This document shows positions 45,233 to 56,463 of a DNA stretch of 64,000 bases, one piece after another. The DNA is from Otatea glauca. Lineage: Eukaryota > Streptophyta > Magnoliopsida > Poales > Poaceae. Positions within the stretch are counted from its first letter, which is position 1, and each line of letters begins with the position of its first letter. The DNA lies in contig CM070725.1 of the NCBI GenBank assembly GCA_036346275.1, positions 18,590,216-18,654,215 on the forward strand. Reading direction: 5' to 3'. The notes under the pieces were generated by a model, which had not been told where the DNA came from, searched no databases, and saw nothing but the letters and a program-made list of their open reading frames with translations. The position numbers and the translations under genes are program-made.

Positions 45233-47977
45233 TGTGGGACCCGGTTGCTATCGAGTAATCCTCTGTATTTACGTACTAGTCCCGGATCAACGCTAGTACA
45301 CACAGTTCACGAGTGATGAATCATAACCGAAAAGCACGAATTGAAAAGATAAATCCGAGCGGCAAAAAAACCATTATTACAAAACCAGGTCACATGACCT
45401 TTAAGTTTACAGCAGCAGAAATAAGAAGCAAAATGGTAAAGCCAATAAACTCCACAAGCGATCATCAAAAAAGCGTCGCCTAGCTTTCGGATTGTGTTCA
45501 TCGTACTCCACATCGTAGAACTCACCATCGTTAAGTAGCATCTTGGAAAGCTTACGGCGAAAGAATTTATTGTAGCATGTGAGTACAAGCGCACTCGGCA
45601 AGTCTAGGAAATATGCAGGATGCAAGGCCTTCCAAAGATGGCTTAATATGGTTCTTTTGCACAAAGCCAGATTTAACAAACATTATTAATAATAATTTTC
45701 ACAAAGCAGTTTTAACAATTATTTGTACAATTGAAATTATTTATAACTCTAGTGAAGGTTCCAACCACCAACACTAGTATACAGGCTACATCTGCCCAAT
45801 TAAAAGATCTAGTTTAACCATCACATGACTCCATCCGTCATGATTCAAAACAAGTTCCAACCACCTGACTGGCTCCAGCCACCAGTAATACATCCGGAAG
45901 TTCTAACAACTTCTAGATTTCAAGACATCAGTTTTAAAACAAAAAACAAAGTCTACCAATATGAAAGCATTCTTTGCTTGCCATTGACCGTAGGCACGGT
46001 TATTCGAATAGTTTTACACTCTGCAGAGGTGTACAGTTTTACCCACAAGACAGATCGTCTCTTGTTGCCATGCGCAATAAGCACACTTCCTTTGGTGTGT
46101 TGGCAGAGAGATCATGACAAGGCTTTTACAATGCAATAATCAACCCGACTCCACCCACGAGGTTTCACATTGTTAGGTTCCATCCACCCGATCTGAAGCC
46201 CCTCTTGCGCCGTGTGGGAAAAACAAACTTGCCTCCATCCGCAACCACATTCCACCTTACGCGAGTCTAAGTTAAATTATTACAAATTATTCAGCCAGGT
46301 CATACCCATTTAGACATGTGGTTGTACGGTTGTGCTTAGAATGGACAATCAGAAGCGTCGGTCCTTAATTGCTTAGGGCGGCTTTCACAAACCAGAACCA
46401 GTGCACCATCCGCACCCGCCCGACAAACAATTCCGCCCCAATCTAAACCATTTTTATTTTATTTTACAAATACAGCGGCATACATATTGCCACAACTTTT
46501 CAAATTCATAATTTTTCACAGTTTCAAAGTAACCCATCAATAGGTATTTGATCGACTTTGCATTTAAGCACATCTAGCGCAATAAACAAAATATATCATA
46601 ACATATTATTATTATGACATATCACAGCAACCTAGGGTTACAACAATCAAGGATTTCAATATCAAGGTGGTAATAACAATTGGGATTAACTACCAACCTA
46701 AATTTTAACATCATCTTTTAAATAATAGCGATGCAAGTTATAAAACATTGTAAAGCATTTATAAAACATGGGACTAACATGCGTCAAGGGGACTTGCCTT
46801 CGTTGATGAGGAGGGAAGGGTCGCTCGGCAGACCGGCACTTACTTCGGCGACGGCAACAACTTCTTCGACTACGCGCAAAACGGAGCGACCAATAAATAA
46901 AACAAAATAAATAAAATCTAAAAATTATAAAATTAGTACTGACAGAAATATCTTGAATTTAGATGAATTTAGGAAGAAGAATGAGGTCAATCGGACTTAA
47001 GATGACAGAGATCAGATATTTTGAATTCAAAATTTGACCTTTCACCGGGCTTAGAGAAGAAATGGTTGCCGACAGAGCTCCTATGAGAATTTTGAAAATA
47101 TGATTTTACCAGATGTAAAGGACACTCAGAGGAAGCTCCAGTACAAATTTGAGGACAAATGGAGGTCGGGAGCAGCCGGGAGAGCTCACCGAATGTTCGT
47201 CGGAGTTCGGAAAGAATGGCTTGTACAGGGAGATCTGTTGGATGGATTGGAACAAATCAAAGCTGAGGACGTGAGGAATGAGAATGGGAACTAGGGGTTC
47301 AATTTATAGGACAATCAGACTGGCGGATCGTTGGGAAACGCTCGCCGAAGTTTTCACTGGAATAGTAACCGAGATCGCCGAAATTTGAAGAGCTGAAACA
47401 GCTCAATAAATGCAGGTCGGGTTGCTTCGGGTACTGTAGCGATGGGTCCACTGTAGCTTGCGGGCGGGAAGAGAAACGGATCGGATGAACAGTAACCGAT
47501 ATTATTAATTTCGAAAATAATTAATTTTCCACTGAAAATTCATATTAAATCCGAAAATTGGCAAATAAACTTTATTAAATATGGGGATTTGAATAGATAC
47601 CGGTTTCAGCAATAAAAGCATAAATAAATATTTTTAAATAATATTAAATTACTATTTATAGCACAATAATTAATTTTTAAATGTTGAAAATTAAATAGGC
47701 TTGGGAAAAATAGTAAAAACGTTCTGAAAATTCTGGGGAAAATCTCAAAAATACTTTAGAATATTTTTAACCTAATAAAATTGGTTTCAGAATTTTTAGA
47801 TAATTATAGAATTGGGATTGAATTTTGGGTATCCGGATGAAAATAGAATTTTCGGATGCGAATGGAATAAATTCTATTTTTGGATAGAAATGAATGCCAG
47901 GTTAACTAAAACTCTGAAGAAAACCCAAATTCTTGAATTAATTAATTTTAAAAAAAAACCTAAAATGGGATGTTATA
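45233..47977 (-). repeat. chromovirus 3' LTR (LTR-C)
   Basis: The plus strand starts TGTGGGACCC and ends GGGATGTTATA, next to a polypurine tract. It is near-identical to LTR-D, but TTACA became TTATA at the end. On its own strand it has the exon-like island (46869-46798), the palindrome CTCTGCAGAG (46019-46028), a hairpin at 46011-46000 with one end mismatch and a second hairpin at 45596-45581. Confidence 0.9.
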
Positions 47978-47992
47978 AACCTACCCCCTTAG
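47978..47992 (-). other. polypurine tract of the chromovirus
   Basis: The plus strand AACCTACCCCCTTAG is CTAAGGGGGTAGGTT on the minus strand, directly before the 3' LTR. This is the usual chromovirus tract and supports minus orientation. Confidence 0.85.
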
Positions 47993-49478
47993 AGAGAATC
48001 TCGTCCCCGAGATTCGGACGGAGAAAGAAAAAGATCGGGGAACTCGGCTCTAAGATCCTCTTCTCGCTCCCAGGTTGCTTCCTTCTCGGAATGATTGCTC
48101 CACTGAACTTTGCAAAACTTGATCACACGGCTTCGGGTTCTATGCTCCGCTTCATCCAAGATTCTGACCGGATACTCGGGATAAGAGAGATCTTCCTTCA
48201 GTTCCATCTCTTCGAATGGAAACTGTTCTTCAGGCACTCGAAGGCATTTCTTTAGCTGAGAAACATGGAAGACATCATGCACATCTCACAACTACGAAGG
48301 AAGTTTTAATTTATAAGCAACTTCTCCTCTTCTGGCAACCACTGGAAATGGACCGATATAGTGAGGTGCAAGCTTCCCGCTAACTCCAAAATGACGCATT
48401 CCCTTTATGGGTGAAACTTTCATTTACACATGATCACCAGGTGCAAAGCTCAAATCCCGGCGACGATTATCAGCATAACTTTTTTGCCTTGACTGAGCTG
48501 TTTTTAAATTCTAACGAATCACTCTGACTTGCTCTTCTGCTTCCTTCAGAATATCAGGCCCGATTACTTGTCCACCCTCTGTCTCTTTCCAATACAATGG
48601 TGTTCGACATTTTCTTCCGTAGAGAGCTTCGAACGGTGCCATCTTTAAACTTGACTGATAACTGTTGTTGTAGGAGAATTCTGCATACGGCAAATTCTGA
48701 TCCCAAGAGGCACTATACGTTAACGCACAAGCTCTCAACATATCTTCCAGAATTTGATTTATCCTTTCTGTTTGACCATCAGTTTGAGGATGGTAAGCAG
48801 TACTAAAATTTAGATTTGTGCCCAATACTTCATGCAATTTCTGCCAGAACCTCGAGGTAAACTGGGACCCTCGATCTGACACAATCTTCTTTGGCACTCC
48901 ATGTAAACATACTATTTTAGCCATGTACAATTTCGCAAGTTTATTGCCGAATAGGTGGTCTTCAGGGATAAAATGTGCAACTTTGTCAACCTATCCACAA
49001 TGACCCAAATTGAATCATATCGGACTTAGTTCGGGAAGTCGATAATGAAATCCATTCAATTTCTTCCCATTTCCAAGCTGGAATCGCAAGATTTGTAACA
49101 ATCTGCTTTGGTCTCGATGCTTTGCTTTAACTAAGCGGCAAATATCACAACGAGCCACGAATTGACAATTTCTCTTTTCATATTCGACCACCAATATTTT
49201 TCTTTCAAATCCGAGTACATCTTCGTACTTCCCGGATGAATATAATAAATGGAATCATGAGCCTCCATTAAAATCACATCCCTGATTTCTTTTTGGTTAG
49301 GAACTACAATTCTTTTTCCAAACCAAATGGTACCTTTCTCATCCTCAGAAAATTGAAGCTTTTCCTTTCTCGGATCATTCTTTATATACGCAATACCACT
49401 GTCATCCTTTTGAGCTTCTCTAATATGATCATCCAAGGTTGAGTGCACTTCCACATTGAAAATGCAACCCTCATTCAC
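47989..49478 (-). pseudogene. chromovirus integrase with chromodomain, broken
   Basis: The C-terminal frame (47989-48282) begins MHDVFHVSQLKKCL and contains the chromodomain core (PVRILDEAEHRTRSRVIKF, VQWSNHSEKEATWE), which would bind histone marks and steer integration. The core frame (48511-48930) has IVSDRGSQFTSRFWQKLHEV, YHPQTDGQTERINQIL and EFSYNNSYQSSLKMAPFEAL. The N-terminal zinc-binding part (49131-49478) has EAHDSIYYIHPGSTKMY. Stops near 48300-48500, 48940-49130 and 49131 divide it. The aromatic-cage residues of the chromodomain are not all evident. Confidence 0.9.
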
Positions 49479-50980
49479 TAATTCCAGATTGAGACATTGG
49501 ATTCTTCATGAAGTGCTGCTGACTTTTTAAAACCATAATATTGTTGCAATAACTCTTCCTACTCAAAGCATATGCAACAACATTAGCTTTCCCTGGATGA
49601 TAATGAATGCCAACGTCATAGTCTTTAATCAACTCCAACCATCTTCTCTGCCTTAAATTGAGATCAGACTGCGTGAAAATGTACTTCAAACTCTTATGAT
49701 CCGAGTAAATCTCGCATCGATTACCAATAAGATAATGTCTCCAAAGCTTGAGTGCATGAACAACTACAGCTAACTCCAAGTCATGAGTTGGGTAGTTTTC
49801 CTCATGGGGTCGTAGCTGTCTTGAAGCATACGCTATAACTTTTCCTTCCTGCATCAGAACACAACCAAGACCTAGCTTTGAAGCATCACAGAAAACTTCA
49901 AAATCCTTTGAATATCTGGCGCGAACAAGCACAGTCTTTGAAGTTAACCTCTTCTTCAATTCCTGAAAACTCTGCTCACAAGATTTCGTCCATTCAAACT
50001 TCTTCTCCTTCTTCAAGTGTTGAGTGAGAGGTCTGGCTATCTTGGAGAAACCTTCAATGAAACACCGATAATAGCCTTCTAGGCCAAGAAAACTTCTGAC
50101 ATCTGGAACTGACTTAGGTTTCTTCCAATCTAAAACATCCTTCACTTTTGCAGGATCTACAGCTACTCCTCCGGCAGAAATGACATGACCCAAGAACGCA
50201 ACTTCTTTCAACCAAAAATCACACTTGCTGAACTTAGCATAAAGCTGATGCTCTCTTAATTTCTCCAGAACTATACTTAGATGATCCTCATGTTCCTTCA
50301 TACTTTTGGAATAGATAAGAATGTCATCAATGAAGACAACCACAAACTTATCCAACAACTCCATGAACACCTTGTTCATTAGATTCATGAAATAGGAAGG
50401 TGCATTTGTTAATCCAAAGGACATCACGGTAAACTCATACAGTCCATACCGGGTCGTGAAAGCTGTCTTAGGAATATCTTCCTTCCTTATCTTAAGCTGA
50501 TGATATCCCGATCTCAAATCAATTTTGAGAAAACACAGGCTCCTTCAAGCGATCAAGCAGATCATCTATCCTTGGCAAAGGATACTTGTTCTTAATTGTA
50601 ACCTCATTTAGAGATCTGTAATCTATACACATTCTCAAACTACCATCCTTCTTCTTAACAAAGATTACTGGTGATCCCCAAGGTGAAGAACTTGGTCTTA
50701 TAAATCCTTTCTCTTGTAGTTCTTCAATCTGCTGCTTCATTTCTGCTAACTCATTGGCGGGTAGCCTATTAAGGTCTGTTTGATATAGGAGCTGTACCAG
50801 GTACAAGCTCAATTATGAACTCAATGTCCCAATCTGGTGGCATACCAGGCAAATCTTCTGGGAATACATCTGGGTATTCATTTACTATAGGCACATTTTC
50901 CAAAGTTGTACCTTTCAAACTATTCAGGGTACTACCCTTCTTTGAGGAAAGATCAGACAAGAATTCTACAACGAATTCCA
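49471..50980 (-). pseudogene. chromovirus RT and RNase H
   Basis: The frame 50519-50812 holds the RT start (GFIRPSSSPWGSPVIFVKKK, LRMCIDYRSLNEVT). A single-base shift near 50520 leads to the 348-codon frame 49471-50517 with RSGYHQLKIRKEDIPKTAF and the catalytic FIDD at 50323-50334. RNase H follows (VFCDASKLGLGCVLMQ, IYSDHKSLKYIF). Its last catalytic motif reads VVAYALSRK where VVADALSRK is usual, so one catalytic aspartate is lost. The frame 50769-50981 (NEYPDVFPEDLPGMPP) is the linker from the deleted protease. Confidence 0.92.
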
Positions 50981-51860
50981 TCAGGTCTGGAAGGTGGGAA
51001 AGTCATTAGAGACCAACTGCACTTTGAGGTTAGGGTCAAGACCCTCCATGAAGCGCCAGATCTTCGCCTCATCAGTTGAGACATCCTTTGCAGCATATCT
51101 GGATAGTTGAGTGAATCTGTTCAGATATTCTAACACTGAGAGATTTCCTTGTTGCAAATTATGGAACTCCCTCCTCTTCATTTCCATAATTCCCTTAGGT
51201 ACATGGGTGGCGCAAAAGGCTTCAACGAACTCATCCCAGGTAATGTTCTGAGCTTCTTCGTGGGCAGCACAATAGTTCTCTCACCAACTCACAGCTGTTC
51301 CTTTAAGTTGGTGCGTAGCAATCCGCACACTTTCTATCTCATCGCACTGGGCCAGGTAAAGTTTCTTTTCTACTTCCTTTAGCCAGTCATCAGCCTCCAA
51401 AGGATTGGCTGACCCAGCAAAAGTCGAAGGTCTGGTCCTCATGAACTCCCCATACTTGGATTGGGGTGGCTGAGCTGCGACCTGCACTGGGGCGGCTTGA
51501 GGTGGATTCAGAACGTTCTGCGCTAAGGCCTCCAGAATCTGAAGCTGCATGGTCATCATCTGTTCCATGCTTGGTGGTTGATTTGGGGGTGGCAGTGGCA
51601 CTTGATCCCTCGACCTGTGGCACCGATCTTCTTTGGATCGGGGACGGTGGCACTTGATGCTCTTGCTGTTCTTGTGGCGCTACTCGGCCACGTCCACGAC
51701 CACGTCCTCTTACACGACCAGCTCCACGTCCTCTTCCTTGACCTTCCATCTGAAGCAACGTCCAGGGACAGGTTAGCAATAGATGAGAGGGAAAGAGCAA
51801 AAGATGAGAAGACTAGGGAGGTAGCCATTCCAAGACCAAACCAGCAATAAAACTCCAAAA
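50981..51860 (-). pseudogene. chromovirus gag, 3'-truncated by internal deletion
   Basis: A basic leader (RGRGRGRGRVAPQEQQEHQ, 51390-51800) is followed by the capsid in two frames: MQLQILEALAQNVLNPPQAA, ADDWLKEVEKKLYLAQCDE (51281-51601), then MKRREFHNLQQGNLSVLEYL and DEAKIWRFMEGLDPNLKVQL (50981-51187). The sequence then jumps within a few codons to the protease-RT linker. No CCHC knuckle or protease active site is present, so about 1 kb is missing compared with intact relatives. Confidence 0.88.
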
Positions 51861-52326
51861 GAAAGGTGGCTGTAACACAATGCTAGGGCAAGTGTACAAC
51901 ACACCCAACAAACAAGCAACAAAAATCCTAATACACCCAGACTATACGTTGCTAAACAAAAAAGGGATGATATGCTCCAACACTATTGAGCACTATAACC
52001 TATCTTATATGGAAGTTCTTTTCGAGCACTCTATTGACAACTTGATCTTTCCAGCAGCCCTCCATTAGTCTTGAAAAGAAAATGGATCATCATCTTCCTT
52101 GATTTGGATTCTTGCAGAAGACTCGAGGCTTTAAGAAGTTTTAAGATATAAGATCAAATTAAAAATTTTAAAATAATATTTTAGCAAAGGAAACGAGTAA
52201 GAACCTAAGAATGAGATGAGAGGAGATAATCTATTTCATAGCAATTCGTTGGTTTGATTTACAAAATAATTTTGAAGTTCCAGCTAAGAAGACCAGACTA
52301 ACTAGGTCACGTCCAACAATCAACAT

Positions 52327-52339
52327 GGCTCTGATACCA
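52327..52339 (-). other. primer binding site, initiator-Met tRNA
   Basis: TGGTATCAGAGCC on the minus strand, four bases after the 5' LTR end. A perfect match to the usual initiator-methionine primer site. Between it and gag (51861-52326) lies leader sequence without coding signal. Confidence 0.92.
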
Positions 52340-52343
52340 CCGC

Positions 52344-55135
52344 TGTGGGACCCCGGATTTGTTATCCAGAATCCCCTGTGTATTTCTGTATTAGTCCCAG
52401 ATCAACGCTAGTACACACAGTTCACAGTGATGAATCATAACCGAAAAGCACGAATTGAAAAGATAAATACTGAGTACTGGCCAAAAAAAACCAATATTAC
52501 AAAACCAGGTCACATGACCTTTAAGTTTACAGCAGTGGAAATAAGAAGCAAAATGGTAAAGCCAATAAACTCCACAAGCAGTCGACTGAAAAGAAACGTG
52601 CGCCTAGCTCTCTGGATTGTCTTCATCGTACTCCACATCGTAGAACTCACCATCGTAGAACTCACCATCGTTCGTAGCATCTTGGAAAACTTCTGACGAA
52701 AGAATTTATCGTAGCATGTGAGTACAAACGTACTCAGCAGGTATAGGAAATATGCAGGATGCAAGGCCTTCCAAAGATGGCTTAATATGGTTCTTTTGCA
52801 CAAAGCCAGATTTAACAAACATTATTAATAATAATTTTCACAAAGCAGTTTTAACAATTATTTGTACAATTGAAATTATTTATAACTCTAGTGAAGGTTC
52901 CAACCACCAACATTAGTATACAGGCTCTATCCACCCAATTAAAAGATCTAGTTTAACCATCACATGACTCCATCCGTCATGATTCAAAACAGGTTCCAAC
53001 CACCTGACTGGCTCCAGCCACCAGTAATACATCCGAAAGTTCTAACCACTTCCAGATCCTAAAACATCAGTTTTTAAAACCAAAAACAAAGTCTACCAAT
53101 ATGAAAGCATTCTTTGCTTGCCCTTGATCGTAGGCACGGCTATTCGAATAGTTTTACACTCTGCAGAGGTGTACAGCTTTACCCACAAGACATGATCGTC
53201 TCTTGTTGCCATGCGCAATAAGCACACTTCCTTTGGTGTGTTGGCAGAGAGATCATGACAAGGCTTTTACAATGCAAGAATCTAACCCGACTCCACCCAC
53301 TGAGGTTTCACCGCTGTTAGGGTTCCATCCACCCAGTACAGAAGCCCCCTCTTGCGCCGTGTGGGAAAAACAAACATGCCTCCATCTGGCACCCACATTC
53401 CACCATCTGGCGAGTCTAAGTTAAATTATAACAAATTATTCAGCCAGGTCATACCCATTTAGACATGTGGTTGTACGGTTGTGCTTAGAATGGACAATCA
53501 CAAGTGTCGGTCCTTAATTGATTAGGGCGGCTTTCACAAACCAGAACCAGTGCACCATCCGCACCCGCCCGACAAACTATTCCGCCCCAATCTAAACCAT
53601 TTTTATTTTATTTTACAAATACAGCGGCATACATATTGCCACAACTTTTCAAATTCATAATTTTTCACAGTTTCAAAGTAACCCATCAATAGGTATTTGA
53701 TCGACTTTGCATTTAAGCACATCTAGCGCAATAAACAAAATATATCATAACATATTATTATTATGACATATCACAGCAACCTAGGGTTACAACAATCAAG
53801 GATTTCAATATCAAGGTGGTAATAACAATTGGGATTAACTACCAACCTAAATTTTAACATCATCTTTTAAATAATAGCGATGCAAGTTATAAAACATTGT
53901 AAAGCATTTATAAAACATGGGACTAACATGCGTCAAGGGGACTTGCCTTCGTTGATGAGGAGGGAAGGGTCGCTCGGCAGACCGGCACTTACTTCGGCGA
54001 CGGCAACAACTTCTTCGACTACGCGCAAAACGGAGCGACCAATAAATTAAACAAAATAAATAAAATCTAAAAATTATAAAATTAGTACTGACAGAAATAT
54101 CTTGAATTTAGATGAATTTAGGAAGAAGAATGAGGTCAATCGGACTTAAGATGACAGAGATCGGATATTTTGAATTTAAAATTTGACCTTTCGCCGGGCT
54201 TAGAGAAGAAATGGTTGCCGACAGAGCTCCTATGAGAATTTTGAAAATATGATTTTTACCAGATGTAAAGGACACTCAGAGGAAGCTCCAGTACAAATTT
54301 GAGGACAAATGGAGGTCGGGAGCAGCCGGGAGAGCTCATCGAAAGTTCGTTGGAGTTCGGAAAGAATGGCTTGCACAGGGAGATCTGTTGGATGGATTGG
54401 AACAACTCAAAGCTGAGGATGTGAGGAATGAGAAGGGGAACTAGGGGTTCAATTTATAGGACAATCGGACCGGCGGATCGTCAAGAAATGCTCGCCGAAG
54501 TTTTTATCACAATAGTAACTGAGATCGCCGGAATTTGAAGAGGTGAAACAGCTGAATAAATGCGGGTCGGGTTGCTTCGGGTACTATAGCGATGGGTTCA
54601 CTGTAGCTTGTGGGCGGGAAGCGAAACGGATCGGATGAACAGTAACAGAAATTATTAATTCCGAAAATAATTAATTTTCCACTAAAAATTCATATTAAAT
54701 CTGAAAATTAGCAAATAAATTTTATTAAATATGGGGATTTGAAGAGATCCCGGTTTCAGCAATAAAAACATTAATAAATATTTTTAAATAATATAAAATT
54801 ACTATTTATCGCACAATAATTAATTTTTAAATATTGAAAATTAAATAGGCTTGGGAAAAATAGTAAAAACGTTTTGAAAATTCTGGGGAAAATCTCAAAA
54901 ATACTTTAGAATATTTTTAACCTAATAAAATTGGTTTCAGAATTTTTATAGAATTCTAGAATTGGACTTGAATTTTGGGTATCCGGATGAAAATAGAATT
55001 TCCGAATGCAAATGGAATAAATTCTATTTTTGGATAGAAATGAATGCTAGGTTAACTAAAACTCCAAAGAAAACCCAAATTCTTGAATTAATTAATTTTA
55101 TTTAATTTAAAAAAAATCGAAAATGGGATGTTACA
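52344..55135 (-). repeat. chromovirus 5' LTR (LTR-D)
   Basis: The plus strand starts TGTGGGACCCCGG and ends GGGATGTTACA. On its own strand it starts TGTAACATCCCATTTTC. It has the exon-like island (54018-53947), CTCTGCAGAG (53159-53168), a perfect CTATTCGAATAG dyad (53140-53151) and a perfect second hairpin (GAGTAC/GTACTC, 52720-52735). A short local duplication (GTAGAACTCACCATC twice, 52639-52671) distinguishes it from LTR-C. Confidence 0.92.
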
Positions 55136-55243
55136 AGCATGGCTTGGCGCGGAGCTTATCCTTTGGGCCTTCCTCTCGGCCCTGTCTCTTCCTTAGACAC
55201 TTCTGAGCCGGTTATGAAGACACCTGGTTTCATATATTCCACA
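55136..55243 (-). repeat. Tat-like 5' LTR, second segment
   Basis: GGCTTGGCGCGGAGCTTATC through ATATTCCACA matches 34106-34202. It ends the Tat element, with the CATGA duplication at 55244-55248. The few bases next to the nested LTR (AGCAT) do not match the left side (GACAA), so the chromovirus duplication is not clean. Confidence 0.9.
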
Positions 55244-55740
55244 CATGACATAAACGAGTGTTGTCAATACATCTTCGTGGTGGCCAAACTCCACAAGTGT
55301 GGACTTGTGCCACGCGGATGATCACCACCCCACCCATGGACGCACAAAGGCAATGCCTCTTCAAGCAATTAATCCTGTGCCGTGCTACCCCCTGGAGGCC
55401 TTCTCCCGAGACAACTTCCATAAGATGTTGAGCATGAGTTTCCCTCCTAGGCACCATAAAGACAAGTGAAAGTCATAGTGGGGGCTCAGCCTATGGGCAT
55501 GAGTCCAAGCTATAATGGAAGGAATACATCTGAGAAATCAATGTCATAGGGGTGGCCGCCAAAGTGCCCTCCTGCTCAGCTTCATCACCACAAGCTTAAG
55601 GAACTGTAGGAGTCATGGGGGCTACCACCCTAGCATCTTACTCTCGTCTGACCGCTCTCTCATGGGTTTCAAACCGGGGAAGTCTATCCAACCCCTTAAG
55701 AGGATCGAACGCCTTATGATGTTTTGGTAGTGGGAGAACC
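55244..55740 (+). pseudogene. gypsy (Tat-like) gag relic, continuation
   Basis: The sequence resumes with the CATGA duplication (55244-55248) and finishes the interrupted zinc-knuckle-like motif. It then runs on as a frame-broken tail with VVAKLHKCGLVPRG and, further on, LSDRSLMGFKPGKS-like residues. Similarity to anything recognisable stops near 55740, where Sirevirus 3' sequence begins. Protease and RT of this element are absent. Confidence 0.5.
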
Positions 55741-56063
55741 ATCTCACAAAAGCCGTCAGATTTGATGTCGTTCTGTTAACTCAAATGAAAAGATCACGCC
55801 AGATCTGTCCAGAATCAGTAGGGGTGTGTTAGTTCTGTTCGGCTTACATGTGGGCCCGGCTTGCTTTTCTTGAAAGAGTTTGTTATATTCTGAATGCTTC
55901 TGATATTGCTTCATGTGTTCAATTAAAATTCATCTCATGCATTCATTTAGGGGGAGTATAAAATACTTGAGTTATTTGTTCTATCAGACTAACTTTTATC
56001 TGCAGAAGAAGTAATCCTTTTATAGCTTTGAGCAAAGCATCAAAGATATTGTCATCAATCACC

Positions 56064-56077
56064 AAAAAGGGGGAGAT
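56064..56077 (+). other. Sirevirus polypurine tract
   Basis: AAAAAGGGGGAGAT directly precedes the LTR start TGAGAGCATC. A second tract, TTTAGGGGGAGTATAA, lies about 115 bp upstream (55947-55962). Extra internal tracts are a known Sirevirus trait. Confidence 0.8.
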
Positions 56078-56463
56078 TGAGAGCATCTAGGCTCCCTATT
56101 TGTATAAATTATGCTTATCATATAGGTTTTGGTGTTGATGACTAAAAAGGATACTTAGTGATAACCGACAACAGATATATTTGAAGATCAAGGCTAAGGT
56201 GTTTTTTACTAGTTTTGGCTTGGGAGTTGATTCAAGTCATATAGCTAAAATCACCGTTCTATTAAGAGGGATTATGCATAAGAAATAATCTTGGTTCATA
56301 TCCAAAATCACTAAAATTACTTGGAGCATAGTACTTCTCATGTTTCTCACTCAAAAATCCAGAGCTTTATCTTGTTAGCCAAAACAATTCTTTATGGACC
56401 AAACTCCATATTATTCAGGTGCTCAAAGATCCTAAGTTCTAATTCTAACCGAGCGTACACCAT

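Larger units (their letters stand above)
45233..55135 (-). mobile_element. Ty3-gypsy chromovirus (Tekay/Del-like), internally deleted
   Basis: Two long LTRs (45233-47977 and 52344-55135) flank a minus-strand gag-RT-RNase H-integrase-chromodomain order. Long LTRs of about 2.75 kb, an initiator-Met primer site and a C-terminal chromodomain point to the Tekay/Del group. The gag C-terminus, zinc knuckle and most of the protease are missing at about 50981. The element is nested in the 5' LTR of the Tat-like element and so is younger than it. Confidence 0.92.
33681..55243 (-). mobile_element. Tat/Retand-like Ty3-gypsy element with nested chromovirus
   Basis: The LTRs are 33681-34202 (3') and 44816-45232 plus 55136-55243 (5', split). 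The target duplication CATGA is perfect at 33676-33680 and 55244-55248. Minus-strand order is 5' LTR, primer site, gag, protease, RT, RNase H, second (archaeal-type) RNase H, integrase, then 4.8 kb of antisense content before the polypurine tract. The dual RNase H and the DYTDLNKACPNDPF motif identify the Tat lineage. Without the nested chromovirus the element is about 11.7 kb. The LTR halves differ at roughly 15-20 positions over 417 bp by eye. Confidence 0.93.

Noticed and set aside
45228..55140. Possible 5-bp target duplication for the chromovirus
   Set aside because: The left flank GACAA and right flank AGCAT do not match. ACAA/TACAA similarity exists only if the LTR end is moved, so I do not claim a duplication.
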